DNA of 64,000 nucleotides from Phytohabitans aurantiacus (GTDB lineage Bacteria; Actinomycetota; Actinomycetes; Mycobacteriales; Micromonosporaceae): NCBI RefSeq assembly GCF_027923225.1, contig NZ_BSDI01000019.1:1-64000 (forward strand). Reading direction: 5' to 3'. Both the position numbers and the translations under genes were made by a program. Every line of letters starts with the position of its first letter. The first letter of the stretch is position 1. A model generated the notes under the pieces. It was not told the origin of the DNA. It did not search any database and saw only the letters and a program-made list of their open reading frames with translations. Below are positions 1 through 8,589 of this stretch, piece after piece.

Positions 1-91
1 CGCTCGCAGCACCGCTCAGTTCACGATCCATGAGATCGCCGAGGAGATCGCCAGCGTTGTTCGCCCGGACCTCGCCGCCGGCGCCGCGTGA
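1..91 (+). CDS. C-terminal end of an unidentified protein (partial)
   Basis: The second forward frame is open from the window edge to a TGA at 89-91 and gives about 29 residues ending in RPDLAAGAA. The composition (G/C at third positions, an amphipathic IHEIAEEIASVV stretch) fits the end of a real actinobacterial gene. Too little is visible to assign a family. Confidence 0.4.
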   Translation, partial: ARSTAQFTIHEIAEEIASVVRPDLAAGAA

Positions 92-121
92 CGAATAGCG
101 CAGCCTTCGAATAGGTGTTCT

Positions 122-289
122 CCACCAGTAGACGCGCAACCCGCGATCTGCCGCGGCTTCGCCGACCAGTACACCACTCAGGCGCTGCAGATCATCGGCC
201 GGCTGTGGGGATTTATCGAAGTCGAGCCACCAGGCGAGCAGCCGGAATCCGCAGGAACCGACACAGTCGATGAAGCACCGCGACCATAG
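122..289 (+). pseudogene. possible remnant reading frame
   Basis: The same frame as the preceding partial gene stays open after its stop, from about 92 to a TAG at 287-289. It reads like coding sequence (QALQIIGRLWGFIEV, then an acidic proline-rich tail) but has no ATG or GTG start in a sensible place and no ribosome binding site. It may be the tail of the preceding gene after a nonsense mutation, or of a deleted neighbour. No family was recognised. Confidence 0.25.
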
Positions 290-377
290 CCACCGCACCT
301 TCACGGGCCGCATATCCGCCGGTCCGGAAAGCGGTTTTCAACTCATGAGACACTCGACGGAATCGAGGCTCTGACCC

Positions 378-761
378 ATGGTTGGAACAAACAACTTCCT
401 GCGACGCCGCCAAGAACTGGTCAACCGGCACGGGTGGACGGTCACCGCCATGTACCCCACCGACAACGCCCGGGAACCCTCCTTTGCTTACACCATCGGC
501 CTCACCGCCCACGGACGCCCCGAGCTCATCATTGGCGGGACCGGATCCCGGCATCGCACGGGCACTGCTCAACGGCGTGGCTAAGGCGGTCGCGAGAGCG
601 GCCGGAGGTCGTCCGATGGACGTAGACCTCGCGCCGACGAGAACGACTTGCGAACACGGCCATGCCGTCGTTGCATTCGCAACTGCCAATCCCGACGCCC
701 CACCGGTGCTCACCGATGAAGCCAACCCTGCGTGTGCGTCGTCGTGTTGCCCGCGCCTGCG
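378..761 (+). pseudogene. DUF4262 family protein, frameshifted
   Basis: From ATG 378 the frame reads HGWTVTAMYP then FAYTIGLTAHGRPELIIGG, the typical N-terminal half of DUF4262 proteins (family pattern: GWTV, FAYTIGL, HPEL). At about position 540 this frame runs into unrelated sequence and a stop at 582-584. The family-like continuation DPGIARALLNGVAKAVAR appears in the next frame. A single-base frameshift therefore separates the two halves. The second half also lacks the usual end of the domain. A genuine inactivating mutation is the simplest reading; a sequencing error in the GGCGGGA tract near 534-540 is the alternative. Confidence 0.55.
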
Positions 762-800
762 GGCTGCGCGCCGACGCAAACAGAACGGAGGCACCCGATC

Positions 801-1094
801 GTGTTCGAACCTGTCAGCTTGGCCACCGGCGCGGCGCTACTCGCCGTCGGCTACCTCGCCGGTCACCTCCGGCGCCGCGCTTCCCCGCCGTCCAAAGCGA
901 TCTGCAGCTGCGACCACACTTACGCACACCACCACCTCGACACCAAGGCCTGCAACGCGCAGGTGCCGCGCGACGTCTACACCGAGTCCGGCCGTCGCGT
1001 CGGCGTGAGGTTCGTGCCGTGCACCTGCCGTCACTACGACGGCCCGATCGCGGTCGAGCATCTGCTCCAAGGCCCATTTCTGCCCCCAGCCTGA
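801..1094 (+). CDS. small membrane-anchored protein with Cys/His-rich core
   Basis: A 97-residue protein. The GTG start at 801 was chosen because ACGGAGG lies 10 bases upstream. Residues 5-21 form one hydrophobic segment (TGAALLAVGYLAG) followed by positive charges, so the protein is probably membrane-anchored. Next come a CSCDHTYAHHH motif (about residues 34-44), one further Cys, and a late CTC, which could bind a metal, probably zinc. Small proteins with this Cys/His spacing are common in actinomycete plasmids and integrative elements (recalled, not searched). Function unknown. No partner gene follows; about 675 bases of non-coding DNA come next. Confidence 0.55.
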   Translation: MFEPVSLATGAALLAVGYLAGHLRRRASPPSKAICSCDHTYAHHHLDTKACNAQVPRDVYTESGRRVGVRFVPCTCRHYDGPIAVEHLLQGPFLPPA

Positions 1095-1770
1095 CCCGGC
1101 AGATCCGACGGCGGGTTCGCCGCCTCGGCGCGCACCGCCTGGTTCGCAGCTCCGCCGAACGACATGTCGACCAGCCAGGCCAACCAGTCCTCGCACGCCA
1201 CGAACTTGAACCATGCCTTGATCAGGTCACTTGAAGGGCCTTTCGTGCAGATCTGCAGCTGTCACGACAAGCATGATCCATCGACACGAATGGCCCTGTG
1301 CGCCAGGCCAGGCTATGCAAGGTCAGTCGTACTTAGCTCTGCACTCCAGCGAGTACCCCGACGCGGCCGCTACGATCCGGGTCCGGCCCTGTTGCCGCAG
1401 GCGTGGGCGACCTGGATGTTGCCTTCCGGCTCCGTCTCAGCGTCTGGCTCCTCGGCCGGCTCGGCGTCGACAGGGCTCCCCGGCTCGCCAGGGAGCCCTG
1501 TGCCGTCGCGACCTAGTCAAGTAGCTCGGCGAGGTGCAGTTGAGTCAGATCGCTGCATAGCGCATCGCTGCCAACCAGTGTCGGAGGTGTCGGCCAAAGA
1601 CTGGGGGTCGGCACTCGGCCCCTGCAGGTGGGCGGGCGCTGTTCGGCGAGAGTAAGAACCGCAGGTCTTTTTTGCTTTGTCGGGCAAGGATTTCCGGAGC
1701 ATGTCCTGCCCGCCAACAAGTGACGGATTGGATCTCTGGCCGTCCGGCGGGCGCAAGCCGCGTCTTTAGA
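1095..1770. other. intergenic region with little content
   Basis: No gene is supported here. On the minus strand around 1100-1260 there is a short coding-like stretch (KAWFKFVACEDWLAWLVDMS) with no start site, which may be a remnant. The only strong structure is the hairpin at 1471-1500, annotated separately. The pilus-locus DUF2637 gene ends at 1771. Confidence 0.4.
1471..1500. terminator. perfect 10-bp inverted repeat, terminator-like
   Basis: CAGGGCTCCC and GGGAGCCCTG are exact reverse complements separated by 10 bases. The stem is GC-rich and very stable. No T-run follows on either strand, so it is not a canonical intrinsic terminator. It could end transcription from either side in this intergenic region or be a protein-binding site. 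Confidence 0.4.
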
Positions 1771-2751
1771 CTACTGAGTGTTGCCGTTGTGGGCGTGCTG
1801 CGCGCCGTTGGTGCCGTTGGGCGAGTCCTTGCTGGGGCTGGCGCGGAACTCGTCCAGGTAGCGGCGCACCGTGCGTTCGGAAGTGCCGACAATCTCCGCG
1901 ATGGTGGTCGGGTGCTGGGTCGGGTCTTGCTGGTAGGCGTCGATGACGGCCTTCCTGGTGGCGCCGCGGCGTCGCCGCTGCCGGGCATCGTCGCCGTCGT
2001 CGTCGCCGCGATGTGGTTCGTGGTCGCTGCCAGCATCGGAGGACCCCTGTGCGCCGTCGGGGTCGTTGTGGGCAGCCGTGTTGAGGTGGCCTGCGGGCTC
2101 GGGTTGGTCGTGCGGCGCGTGATCGGCCGGAGCTGCCGCTGGTGGGTCGCCGATCAACGTTTCGGCGGCCGGTCCTGCAGTCGTGGATGTGTCGGGCGGG
2201 TTGGCAGGTGACGTCGCCGCCTCGTGTTCGACGGGTGGCGGCGCCGTGTGTACCGCCGGGGGTGCGGGTCGTGCCGCTGACGACGTGGGTTGGGCCAGTT
2301 GCAGCCGCGCGGACAACTCGACCAGGCTGATGCTGGCGACGACGATAAGACCGTCCACTGAAACAGGTAGTAGATAGGCCGATAGGCCGGTCTCGCCGTA
2401 GCGGGATGCGACACCGACCATGTGCCAGTAGGAGACCCAGGCGGCGATGCCGGCGATGGCGGTGGTGGCGATCAGCCGCGTGGCGGCCAGCGGTTTACGG
2501 TGGATCGGGACGCGGGAGATCAGCTCGACAGTGAGTAGCAGCGCCACCGGCGGCCAGGCGGCGATGGCCTGGCTGATCAGGTGTGGTTGGGCGTGCAGGA
2601 CGTTCGCAGCCACGGAGGCGGCCACACCGAGGACCAGGGTGGCCCGGACCGCCCACCGGATGCGTTTGAGAGCGCGGACGGTGGCCGATGTTTCGGTCGG
2701 TCGCGCGGCTCGCCACACCCGGTTGGCGGCGGGCAGGGTTACCGCGCTCAT
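1771..2751 (-). CDS. DUF2637 (SpdA-like) membrane protein with C-terminal HTH
   Basis: 326 residues. The start at 2751 is fixed by a 4-base ATGA overlap with the LysM/BTAD gene upstream. After a short polar N-terminus there are four hydrophobic segments in the first half, as in the DUF2637 family of actinobacterial membrane proteins. Some members of that family are plasmid-spread (Spd) proteins. A long Pro/Ala/His/Asp-rich linker follows. The last about 60 residues read ATRKAVIDAYQQDP then TIAEIVGTSERTVRRYLDEF, a helix-turn-helix of the replication-initiator/SpdA type. It is translationally coupled to the LysM/BTAD gene, so the two proteins probably act together at the membrane. Its role in the pilus locus is unknown. 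Confidence 0.75.
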   Translation of the reverse strand: MSAVTLPAANRVWRAARPTETSATVRALKRIRWAVRATLVLGVAASVAANVLHAQPHLISQAIAAWPPVALLLTVELISRVPIHRKPLAATRLIATTAIAGIAAWVSYWHMVGVASRYGETGLSAYLLPVSVDGLIVVASISLVELSARLQLAQPTSSAARPAPPAVHTAPPPVEHEAATSPANPPDTSTTAGPAAETLIGDPPAAAPADHAPHDQPEPAGHLNTAAHNDPDGAQGSSDAGSDHEPHRGDDDGDDARQRRRRGATRKAVIDAYQQDPTQHPTTIAEIVGTSERTVRRYLDEFRASPSKDSPNGTNGAQHAHNGNTQ

Positions 2752-5700
2752 GCGGCGGCGCCTGGGCGCCGGCGCACGCGGTGACGCACGTCGTTGATGA
2801 GTGCGGCGGCCAGTTCGCTGGTTTCGTCGGTGGGTTCGGCGTCGATCTCTTCCAAGCGGCGGGTCAGCTCGGCGAGTCGGGCGGCGATCGCGTCGCCGTC
2901 GTCGTGGTCCGCGTGTGTGCGCATTGCCGCCTGGTACAGCTGTTCCGCGTACGGGCTGTGGCCGATGGCGGCGTCCAGCACCGCGAGTGCCTCGTCCGGT
3001 TGCTCGCGCAGCGCCTCGGCGAGCGCGAGGTAGGCGTCGAGAGCCTGCAGGCGCACGGCCTCCCGGTAGGGTTCGGCCCATTCGTATTGGGTGCCGTCGG
3101 CGAGCGGGCCGTGGTAGGCGGCTACCGCTTGGCGCAGCGCGGCGATCCGGGCGTCGCCGGTGACGGTTTCCGCTGCGGTCAACGCATCTCGCATGCACCA
3201 CAGGTCCACGTCTAGGGTGTCGCGGTTGAGCAGGTACCGGTGGGGCGGGTGGGTGATGTAGGAGGCTCGTCCGCCGGTGCGGCGTAGGGCTTGGCGCAGG
3301 GCGTAGACGTAGGTGTGGATGCGGTTGGGTGCCTTGGAGACGGTGGCGTCCGGCACCAGGTCCTCTTTCATGGCATCGACGGTGGCGCCGCCGTTGCGGG
3401 CGATCAGGTATACCAGCAGTTCCATGGCTTTGGCGCGCAGCGGCTGATCGGGATCGGCGCCGACGATGGCGGGCTGGCCGAGGACCCGCACCGCGACGAC
3501 GCCCGGTCCGTCGGCGGCTTCGCCGTCGTCCAGGTCCTGACCATCCTGCCCGTCGGTCCGCAAGCCTGCCGATGCCACCGTGTCCGGGCTGATCGTTCGC
3601 GCCCCGACCGTAGAGGCCTCAGGCGTGTGCGAGGCCGATGTAGCGGCAGCGAGCTGGTCGAGGGTCGCGGCTTGCGTGGGCTCTGGGGCGCACGCGACAC
3701 CGGCGGCGGGTTCGTTGTGGTCGCGGTCGCGGGGCGCGGCCTGGGCGATAGCGGGCTGGGCCGTAGCGGCAAGGGTATGGGGCTGTGGCTGGGCGGGTGG
3801 CTGCGGCTGAGGCAGGCCGGTGTGGGATTCGGCAAGGGTGGGCAGAAGGGCGGCCGCCTCGGCTGCTGTGATGACGGTGAGGCGGCCAACGTCGGCGGGG
3901 TGGCTGCCGTGCCGCCCCTTTTCTCCGTCGGCGGGGGTGGTGGTGCCGTCGCCGGCCACGTTGACGGTGCCGCCGTCGGGCCAAGGGCCGAGCAGGACCC
4001 CGTGAATGTCCAGCCGCTGTCCTTGGACGAGCAGCGCGGCGATCCGGGCGCGTTCGTGGGGGGCGGGGGCGTCGCCGAGCAGCAGGATCGGTGGCAGTGG
4101 CTCTTCGTCCGGGTCGGCGTCGCGCAAATGCGCGATGGTGTCGACCTCGTGTCCGTATGTCAGGCGCGTGCGGTGCAGGGTCTGTTCCTCCAATATTTCC
4201 AGGGCTTCGGTCAGGTCCCCTGTGACGGTGAGCCGGGGTGTTTCTGGCGCGTGGACGGCGGCGGCGCCGAGCAGGGTGGCCAGGGTGGCGGCGGGTAGAA
4301 CCACGCTGGCGCGTGCGTGTGGGTCGTTGACGCCGCCGGCGGCTAGCGCGGTGGCGAGGAACCCGCGTGCTGCCGCCTCGGCGCCGGGCCCGGTCAGTCC
4401 CAGCCCGGCTGGTGGCCACGCGGCGAGCATCGGGTTGCCCAGTGCGGGCAAGTTCAGTGGCGGTGGGCTGGTCTGCTCTGGTTCGTCGGTGTCGTCGGGT
4501 AGCTGGTCGTCGGGCACGTCGTCGGTGTGCATGTCTTGGTCGAGGGTGTGTTCGAGCTGGTGGGTCTGGTCGGGACGGTGGTGCGGGCTGTTGTCGGTGT
4601 TCGGGGCGGGGGTGCGTAGGCCACGCCGCACTCTGGTCACCACCTGCGGCAGCGGCGCCAGGTCGGGGTCGTCGAGCCGGGCGTGTGCGCTGGGCGGGCG
4701 GGGTGTATAGCGGCGGCGACGCAGCCGCCACACCAGGGTGGCAGCGGCCGCGATGGCCAGCGCCAGGCCGAGGTCGACCCAACTGTCGCCGGTCAGCGAC
4801 ACCCCCGGCGGTGCCGACCGACCCGATTGTGAAGGTGCGAAGTCGGGTGTCGCAGTCGCCGACGGGCTGGTGATGGCGCTGCTGCTGGCCTGCGGTGTGG
4901 CGGTGGCCGAGGGGCCCACCTGGCCCGGCCGGTCGCCGACCACACCGTCATCGCCCGAGACTGCGGTGGGTTCCGCGGTTGCTGGGGCGGACGGGAGTGC
5001 CGTGGTCGAGGGTGTAGCGGGCGGTGGGGTGGCCGGCGGCGACGTCGGGGTGGTGTTGGCGGGTGGCTTGGCGGTGGCGGGCGGGATGAACGTGTCCGGT
5101 TTCGCGGTGGTGGGTGGCGTCGCATCGTCGGGCAGGATCAGCTGCCAGGTTGGTTCGATGTGGTCGCCGCCTTGCATACGGCCCTCACCGTGGTGGACGC
5201 GGCCGTTTGCGTCGTAGCGGTCGGCGTTGAGCTGGTAGATCTCCGGCCACCGGTGAGGGTCACCCAGCCATGCCTGCGCGAGGTCCCACAGGGTGTCGCC
5301 CCGCTGCACGATCACGGTGTACGTGGTGCCGGCGGCGGTGACCGTCATCGGCCCGGCGCGTGCTGCGAGCGCGAACCGGGGCAATGCAGCAGGCACATTG
5401 GTGGGCATGGCGGAGGGCATGGTGTCACCGCTGGCCGCTGCGGCGGCGGGAGCCGCCGGCTGTGTCCTGGGCGTGGCGTCGGCGAACCGTGCTGGGTGCA
5501 GCTCGGGGGGCCAGGCGGCAACGGGGGCCGCCGCCTGGCCGGTCTGCAAGGCCCCGGCCGGTCCGGCGACATGCGGGGCGAGGGCCGGTGCCGGCGCGAT
5601 GACAGCGGCGGACGCGGCTGCGGGGCTGGCGGCTAGGCCGGCGAGCAGGAGTGCGGCCAAGGCCTGCATCGGGGAGATCAGCCGGCTTTGTCGCGCCGGC

Positions 5701-5978
5701 TTGCCCCGGTGGGCGGCTGCCAACTCGATGACCAGCGCGTGGCAGAAGGCGGCCCAGGTCAGCCACAGCGCTAGGGCGAGCAGCCCGAGGACGGCGGTGT
5801 CGGGGACACTCCCGGTCAGGATCGCGGAGAACTCTTCCCACGTGGTGGGTGGATCGGTGGGTAGCGGCCAGCCGACGAAGCAGACCAGGCCGGCGGGGAT
5901 GCCCACGACTGTCGCAAGTAGAACCACGGCGCTGCTGACGCGCACGCCGAGCCGACCAAGCCGATACATCAGCATCAT
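2748..5978 (-). CDS. LysM and BTAD-domain membrane protein
   Basis: A 1076-residue multidomain protein. Hydrophobic segments lie at about 14-36, 62-80 and 104-126. A LysM peptidoglycan-binding domain follows at about 219-283 (YTVIVQRGDTLWDLAQAWLG), then long Pro/Thr/Ala linkers, a further hydrophobic segment near 420 followed by RLRRRR, and another linker. The last about 230 residues form a winged-helix-like domain plus a bacterial transcriptional activator (BTAD) repeat region (MELLVYLIARNGG, RIHTYVYALRQALRR, ALDAYLALAEAL). Similar LysM/BTAD proteins accompany pilus-like loci in actinobacteria. It may link cell-wall contact to a cytoplasmic regulatory or scaffolding function (inference). The gene lies downstream of a TadE-like gene and overlaps the DUF2637 gene by 4 bases. 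Confidence 0.75.
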   Translation of the reverse strand: MMLMYRLGRLGVRVSSAVVLLATVVGIPAGLVCFVGWPLPTDPPTTWEEFSAILTGSVPDTAVLGLLALALWLTWAAFCHALVIELAAAHRGKPARQSRLISPMQALAALLLAGLAASPAAASAAVIAPAPALAPHVAGPAGALQTGQAAAPVAAWPPELHPARFADATPRTQPAAPAAAAASGDTMPSAMPTNVPAALPRFALAARAGPMTVTAAGTTYTVIVQRGDTLWDLAQAWLGDPHRWPEIYQLNADRYDANGRVHHGEGRMQGGDHIEPTWQLILPDDATPPTTAKPDTFIPPATAKPPANTTPTSPPATPPPATPSTTALPSAPATAEPTAVSGDDGVVGDRPGQVGPSATATPQASSSAITSPSATATPDFAPSQSGRSAPPGVSLTGDSWVDLGLALAIAAAATLVWRLRRRRYTPRPPSAHARLDDPDLAPLPQVVTRVRRGLRTPAPNTDNSPHHRPDQTHQLEHTLDQDMHTDDVPDDQLPDDTDEPEQTSPPPLNLPALGNPMLAAWPPAGLGLTGPGAEAAARGFLATALAAGGVNDPHARASVVLPAATLATLLGAAAVHAPETPRLTVTGDLTEALEILEEQTLHRTRLTYGHEVDTIAHLRDADPDEEPLPPILLLGDAPAPHERARIAALLVQGQRLDIHGVLLGPWPDGGTVNVAGDGTTTPADGEKGRHGSHPADVGRLTVITAAEAAALLPTLAESHTGLPQPQPPAQPQPHTLAATAQPAIAQAAPRDRDHNEPAAGVACAPEPTQAATLDQLAAATSASHTPEASTVGARTISPDTVASAGLRTDGQDGQDLDDGEAADGPGVVAVRVLGQPAIVGADPDQPLRAKAMELLVYLIARNGGATVDAMKEDLVPDATVSKAPNRIHTYVYALRQALRRTGGRASYITHPPHRYLLNRDTLDVDLWCMRDALTAAETVTGDARIAALRQAVAAYHGPLADGTQYEWAEPYREAVRLQALDAYLALAEALREQPDEALAVLDAAIGHSPYAEQLYQAAMRTHADHDDGDAIAARLAELTRRLEEIDAEPTDETSELAAALINDVRHRVRRRPGAAA

Positions 5979-6005
5979 TAGGCGGTTCTCCTTTCGCCGG
6001 CGTGG

Positions 6006-6440
6006 TCAGGGCTGCGGGGTAATGGCGGCGGTCGCGGTCGCGGTGACGGTCACCGTCGGGTGGCCTAAGGTCCGCAGTGCCGGGGTAGGTTGCCTGCTGA
6101 TCGCGGTAACAGTGATCTCGGCGGCCGTGATGCGGTTGATGACGCCGGTGGCGCCGGCCTCGGCGAGAAACCGGATAGCGGCCTGCGCGGCCAGGGTCGG
6201 ATCTAGCCGTAGTTCACCGGTGGCGCGATAGGTGGCCACGTCGATCTGTTGGGCGCCCGCGCGGGCGGCGGACTGCGCGAGGCCGTAGCCATGGCTGCGG
6301 GCTGCCAACACGGTCCCGCCGCCGTGCAGCGCGGCGGTGAACAGCAGCCCGATGATGGCGATGTAGAGAATCTGGATGCTGGCCCCACCGCGATCCGCGT
6401 CCGCCAGCCGTGAGCGTCGGCGGCGGCAGGCTCCCGTCAT
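6006..6440 (-). CDS. TadE/TadG-like pilus assembly protein
   Basis: 144 residues from ATG 6440; an ATG at 6479 is also possible and neither has a strong ribosome binding site. The N-terminus has the TadE pattern: basic residues, DRGGAS, then one hydrophobic helix (IQILYIAIIGLLFTAALHGGG). A soluble part rich in beta-prone residues follows (TVTVTATATAAI near the end). Such pseudopilins or minor pilins are membrane-anchored with the C-terminus outside. It is separated from the other two tadE genes by the plus-strand gene at 6813-7961 but lies 27 bases upstream of the LysM/BTAD gene. Confidence 0.65.
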   Translation of the reverse strand: MTGACRRRRSRLADADRGGASIQILYIAIIGLLFTAALHGGGTVLAARSHGYGLAQSAARAGAQQIDVATYRATGELRLDPTLAAQAAIRFLAEAGATGVINRITAAEITVTAISRQPTPALRTLGHPTVTVTATATAAITPQP

Positions 6441-6812
6441 GGTCCACGGTCCGGAAGCCGAGCACAGCACTGCTTTCATCACGCACCATCGGCACGCGTG
6501 ATTGCCGCGGCGGGTGTTTCGGCAACTCGGAACCCAAGAAAGACCCTGAGAACGCTTGCGAGTTCCGAACCGTCCGATTCGCATTGAGCTGTTAGAGGTC
6601 CAGGTCATCACCGGTCTCTTCTCACGCGAAGAGTACGGACGAGTCGTCGGGATCCTCGATTCGTTGTCGCTTGTGGACGTGCCGGCGGGACATTCGTGCA
6701 GTGGGGTTGTCGTGGGCTTGGCGGTGGTTCGCTCGTTGGACGCGCCACGCCCGCTGGTGTTGACGGCCGGCGATACCGTCGAAGGGGCCAACGCCGAACG
6801 GAGACGGCCGAT
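6441..6812. promoter_or_regulatory. divergent intergenic region
   Basis: 372 bases between the minus-strand TadE/TadG-like gene and the plus-strand acidic gene. Its gene arrangement means it must hold promoters for both directions. I see no clear -35/-10 pair, inverted repeat or RNA structure. The plus-strand ribosome binding site CGGAGAC lies at 6799-6805. Confidence 0.4.
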
Positions 6813-7961
6813 ATGCATCCCCCCGGACCCGGAAACCACACCCCCGACGATCCGCCGGACGAGATAGTCGACCGGATCAACGACGTCATCCGGACCATGG
6901 GAGCCGACACGCCGCCCACCCGGTCGGTTCCTGCCGAGCCCACGTCAACGGCATCCCCCGTCACGGCCGAGTTCGTCAGGCAGGCAAGTCCCGCGCCCCC
7001 ACTCACGCCCGTTGTCGGGCAACCCACCGACAAAGCCGCCGCGTCAAACGAGGCCGCGGCCCCGACGGTTTCGCCTCCTGAAACCGGGATGGAGGCCACT
7101 GAAGCGCAGGAACCAGGCGACCGGAAGAGTCCTCCCGCCCAAGGATCCGGCGAGGGGTCGACACTCCGTTTCGTTACTGACCTGTCGGCCATCACCACAG
7201 ACGACGATGCGGCAGACGCCGATAACAGATACGACGCCGTGATAGCACAAGACTGCGATATACCGGATCTTCCCGATCTTCCCCCTGCTGACGCCGAGGT
7301 CGACCGCCAGCCGCATACAGAACCAGTGAACTTCAGCGACCGGTCAAGCGAAGACGACCGCAAGATCCCAGATGGCCACCCGGATGCCGATATCGACGAC
7401 AAACCTCTGGTCGCCGACGTCAAGCCTCCGGACGCCCCTGAGCCTTCCCGCGACCAGAGGCGTCCCTCCGTCGACGGGCCGTCGGTTCCACCGCACCATC
7501 GGGCCGGTGCACCGTCGATCCTCGACGCCGCACGCGAGCACATGCGCGGGGACGATCGCGAGTTCATCAAGGAGCAGTTCGAGAAGCTTGTCGCGAGCGC
7601 GGACGAAAAGGACCGGCAGGACGCGGCCAAGAGGATCCGGATACGAGTCGCCACCGTTCTCGCGAACACCATCGCCAGTGACATCACCGAAAGAAACCGG
7701 TGGCGCGCGTATCGGGAGGACCCGTACGCGTTCCTTCCCGATAGCCTCACCGACCAGGACCCGGCCGGCGGCAAGAAGGAACGACGCACGTTTGCCGATC
7801 GGTTCGTGGCCGCCATGGAGGAGCTGATCGCGGTGCTCGTGAAGGAAGCGCTAATCGAACTGGCGATGCCCGGCGTCCACCTCATCATGCCGCCGACTGG
7901 ACTTTTCGACGCGATCCTCACCGCTGGCGCATTGTTGGAGGCTGCCGACCACGCCCGCTGA
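6813..7961 (+). CDS. large acidic hypothetical protein
   Basis: 382 residues from ATG 6813, preceded by CGGAGAC. Residues 1 to about 240 are low-complexity and rich in Pro, Asp, Glu, Thr and Ser, probably disordered. The C-terminal about 140 residues look folded and helical: LDAAREHMRGDDREFIKEQF, then an AAKRIRIRVATVLANTIASD segment and a hydrophobic end (LIAVLVKEALIELAMPGVHL). No family was recognised. It is transcribed against the surrounding pilus genes and ends 73 bases from the converging tadE gene, so it is an insertion into the locus or a separately regulated member. Composition does not obviously differ from its neighbours. Confidence 0.6.
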   Translation: MHPPGPGNHTPDDPPDEIVDRINDVIRTMGADTPPTRSVPAEPTSTASPVTAEFVRQASPAPPLTPVVGQPTDKAAASNEAAAPTVSPPETGMEATEAQEPGDRKSPPAQGSGEGSTLRFVTDLSAITTDDDAADADNRYDAVIAQDCDIPDLPDLPPADAEVDRQPHTEPVNFSDRSSEDDRKIPDGHPDADIDDKPLVADVKPPDAPEPSRDQRRPSVDGPSVPPHHRAGAPSILDAAREHMRGDDREFIKEQFEKLVASADEKDRQDAAKRIRIRVATVLANTIASDITERNRWRAYREDPYAFLPDSLTDQDPAGGKKERRTFADRFVAAMEELIAVLVKEALIELAMPGVHLIMPPTGLFDAILTAGALLEAADHAR

Positions 7962-8034
7962 CAGCGGGCGGCCGTCCAAGGCTTGCGACGTCGCACCACG
8001 ATCGCGGTTACCGAACCCAAGCTCAACGCTGCGC

Positions 8035-8589
8035 TCATAACACACCACCCGTGCTCAGGTTCGCGGCCGAAGGTGCTTCAGATATCTCGAACCCGAGATT
8101 TCTGCTGCGGTAGAGGTCGACGGGGCTGGTGGCGGTGGCGGTCTGGGTGGTCGTCCCGGGTAGGCCGAGGCCGTTGAGGGCGGGTACGGAGACGGTGCAG
8201 GAGACGGTGACGGTTACGGACCCGCCGCGGCCGAAGGTGCTGGTGTCGACCTGCACCTGGTAGGTCGCGCAGCGGCCCGCCAGGTTCGCGTTCGCAGTGG
8301 TCGCGGCTGCGGTCTGTGCCTGTGCGGGGGTACGGGATTGGGACGCGGCACGGGCTGCCGCCGCAGCGACGGCGCGCACATCGAGGCGGGCGCGGGCCGC
8401 GGTGTATGAGAACGTGGCCAGCAGGACCACGATCGCGAGCATGGGTATGCCGAGCGCCATCTCGACCGCGACCGCACCGCGATCAGGTCGCCGACTCCAG
8501 CGGTGCTGGCTAGCTGGGTGGAAGGACGGCCAACGTGTTCCGCTCCGGGCTCGGGGACGGTTGGAGGGCTGGGGGCGTGGGTCGGTCAT
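8035..8589 (-). CDS. TadE-like pilus assembly protein
   Basis: 184 residues. The start at 8589 is set by the ATGA overlap with the tadE-like gene before it. After about 40 basic and polar residues comes RGAVAVEMALGIPMLAIVVL, the TadE-family signature (Gly-x-x-x-Val-Glu at the start of a hydrophobic helix). A soluble domain follows with repeated Thr/Ala and two Cys (GRCATYQV, VTVSCTVSV) that could form a disulfide outside the membrane. It is the last gene of the uninterrupted part of the Tad operon. Confidence 0.75.
   Translation of the reverse strand: MTDPRPQPSNRPRARSGTRWPSFHPASQHRWSRRPDRGAVAVEMALGIPMLAIVVLLATFSYTAARARLDVRAVAAAAARAASQSRTPAQAQTAAATTANANLAGRCATYQVQVDTSTFGRGGSVTVTVSCTVSVPALNGLGLPGTTTQTATATSPVDLYRSRNLGFEISEAPSAANLSTGGVL

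Noticed and set aside
1681..1712. Inverted repeat CGGGCA...TGCCCG next to TCTTTTTTGCTTT.
   Set aside because: The T-run is on the wrong side for a plus-strand terminator and reads as A on the minus strand; the stem also has a bulge.
6608..8038. 476-codon minus-strand frame opposite the acidic gene.
   Set aside because: Ser/Arg-rich composition typical of an antisense shadow; the plus-strand frame has the ribosome binding site and the folded-looking C-terminus.
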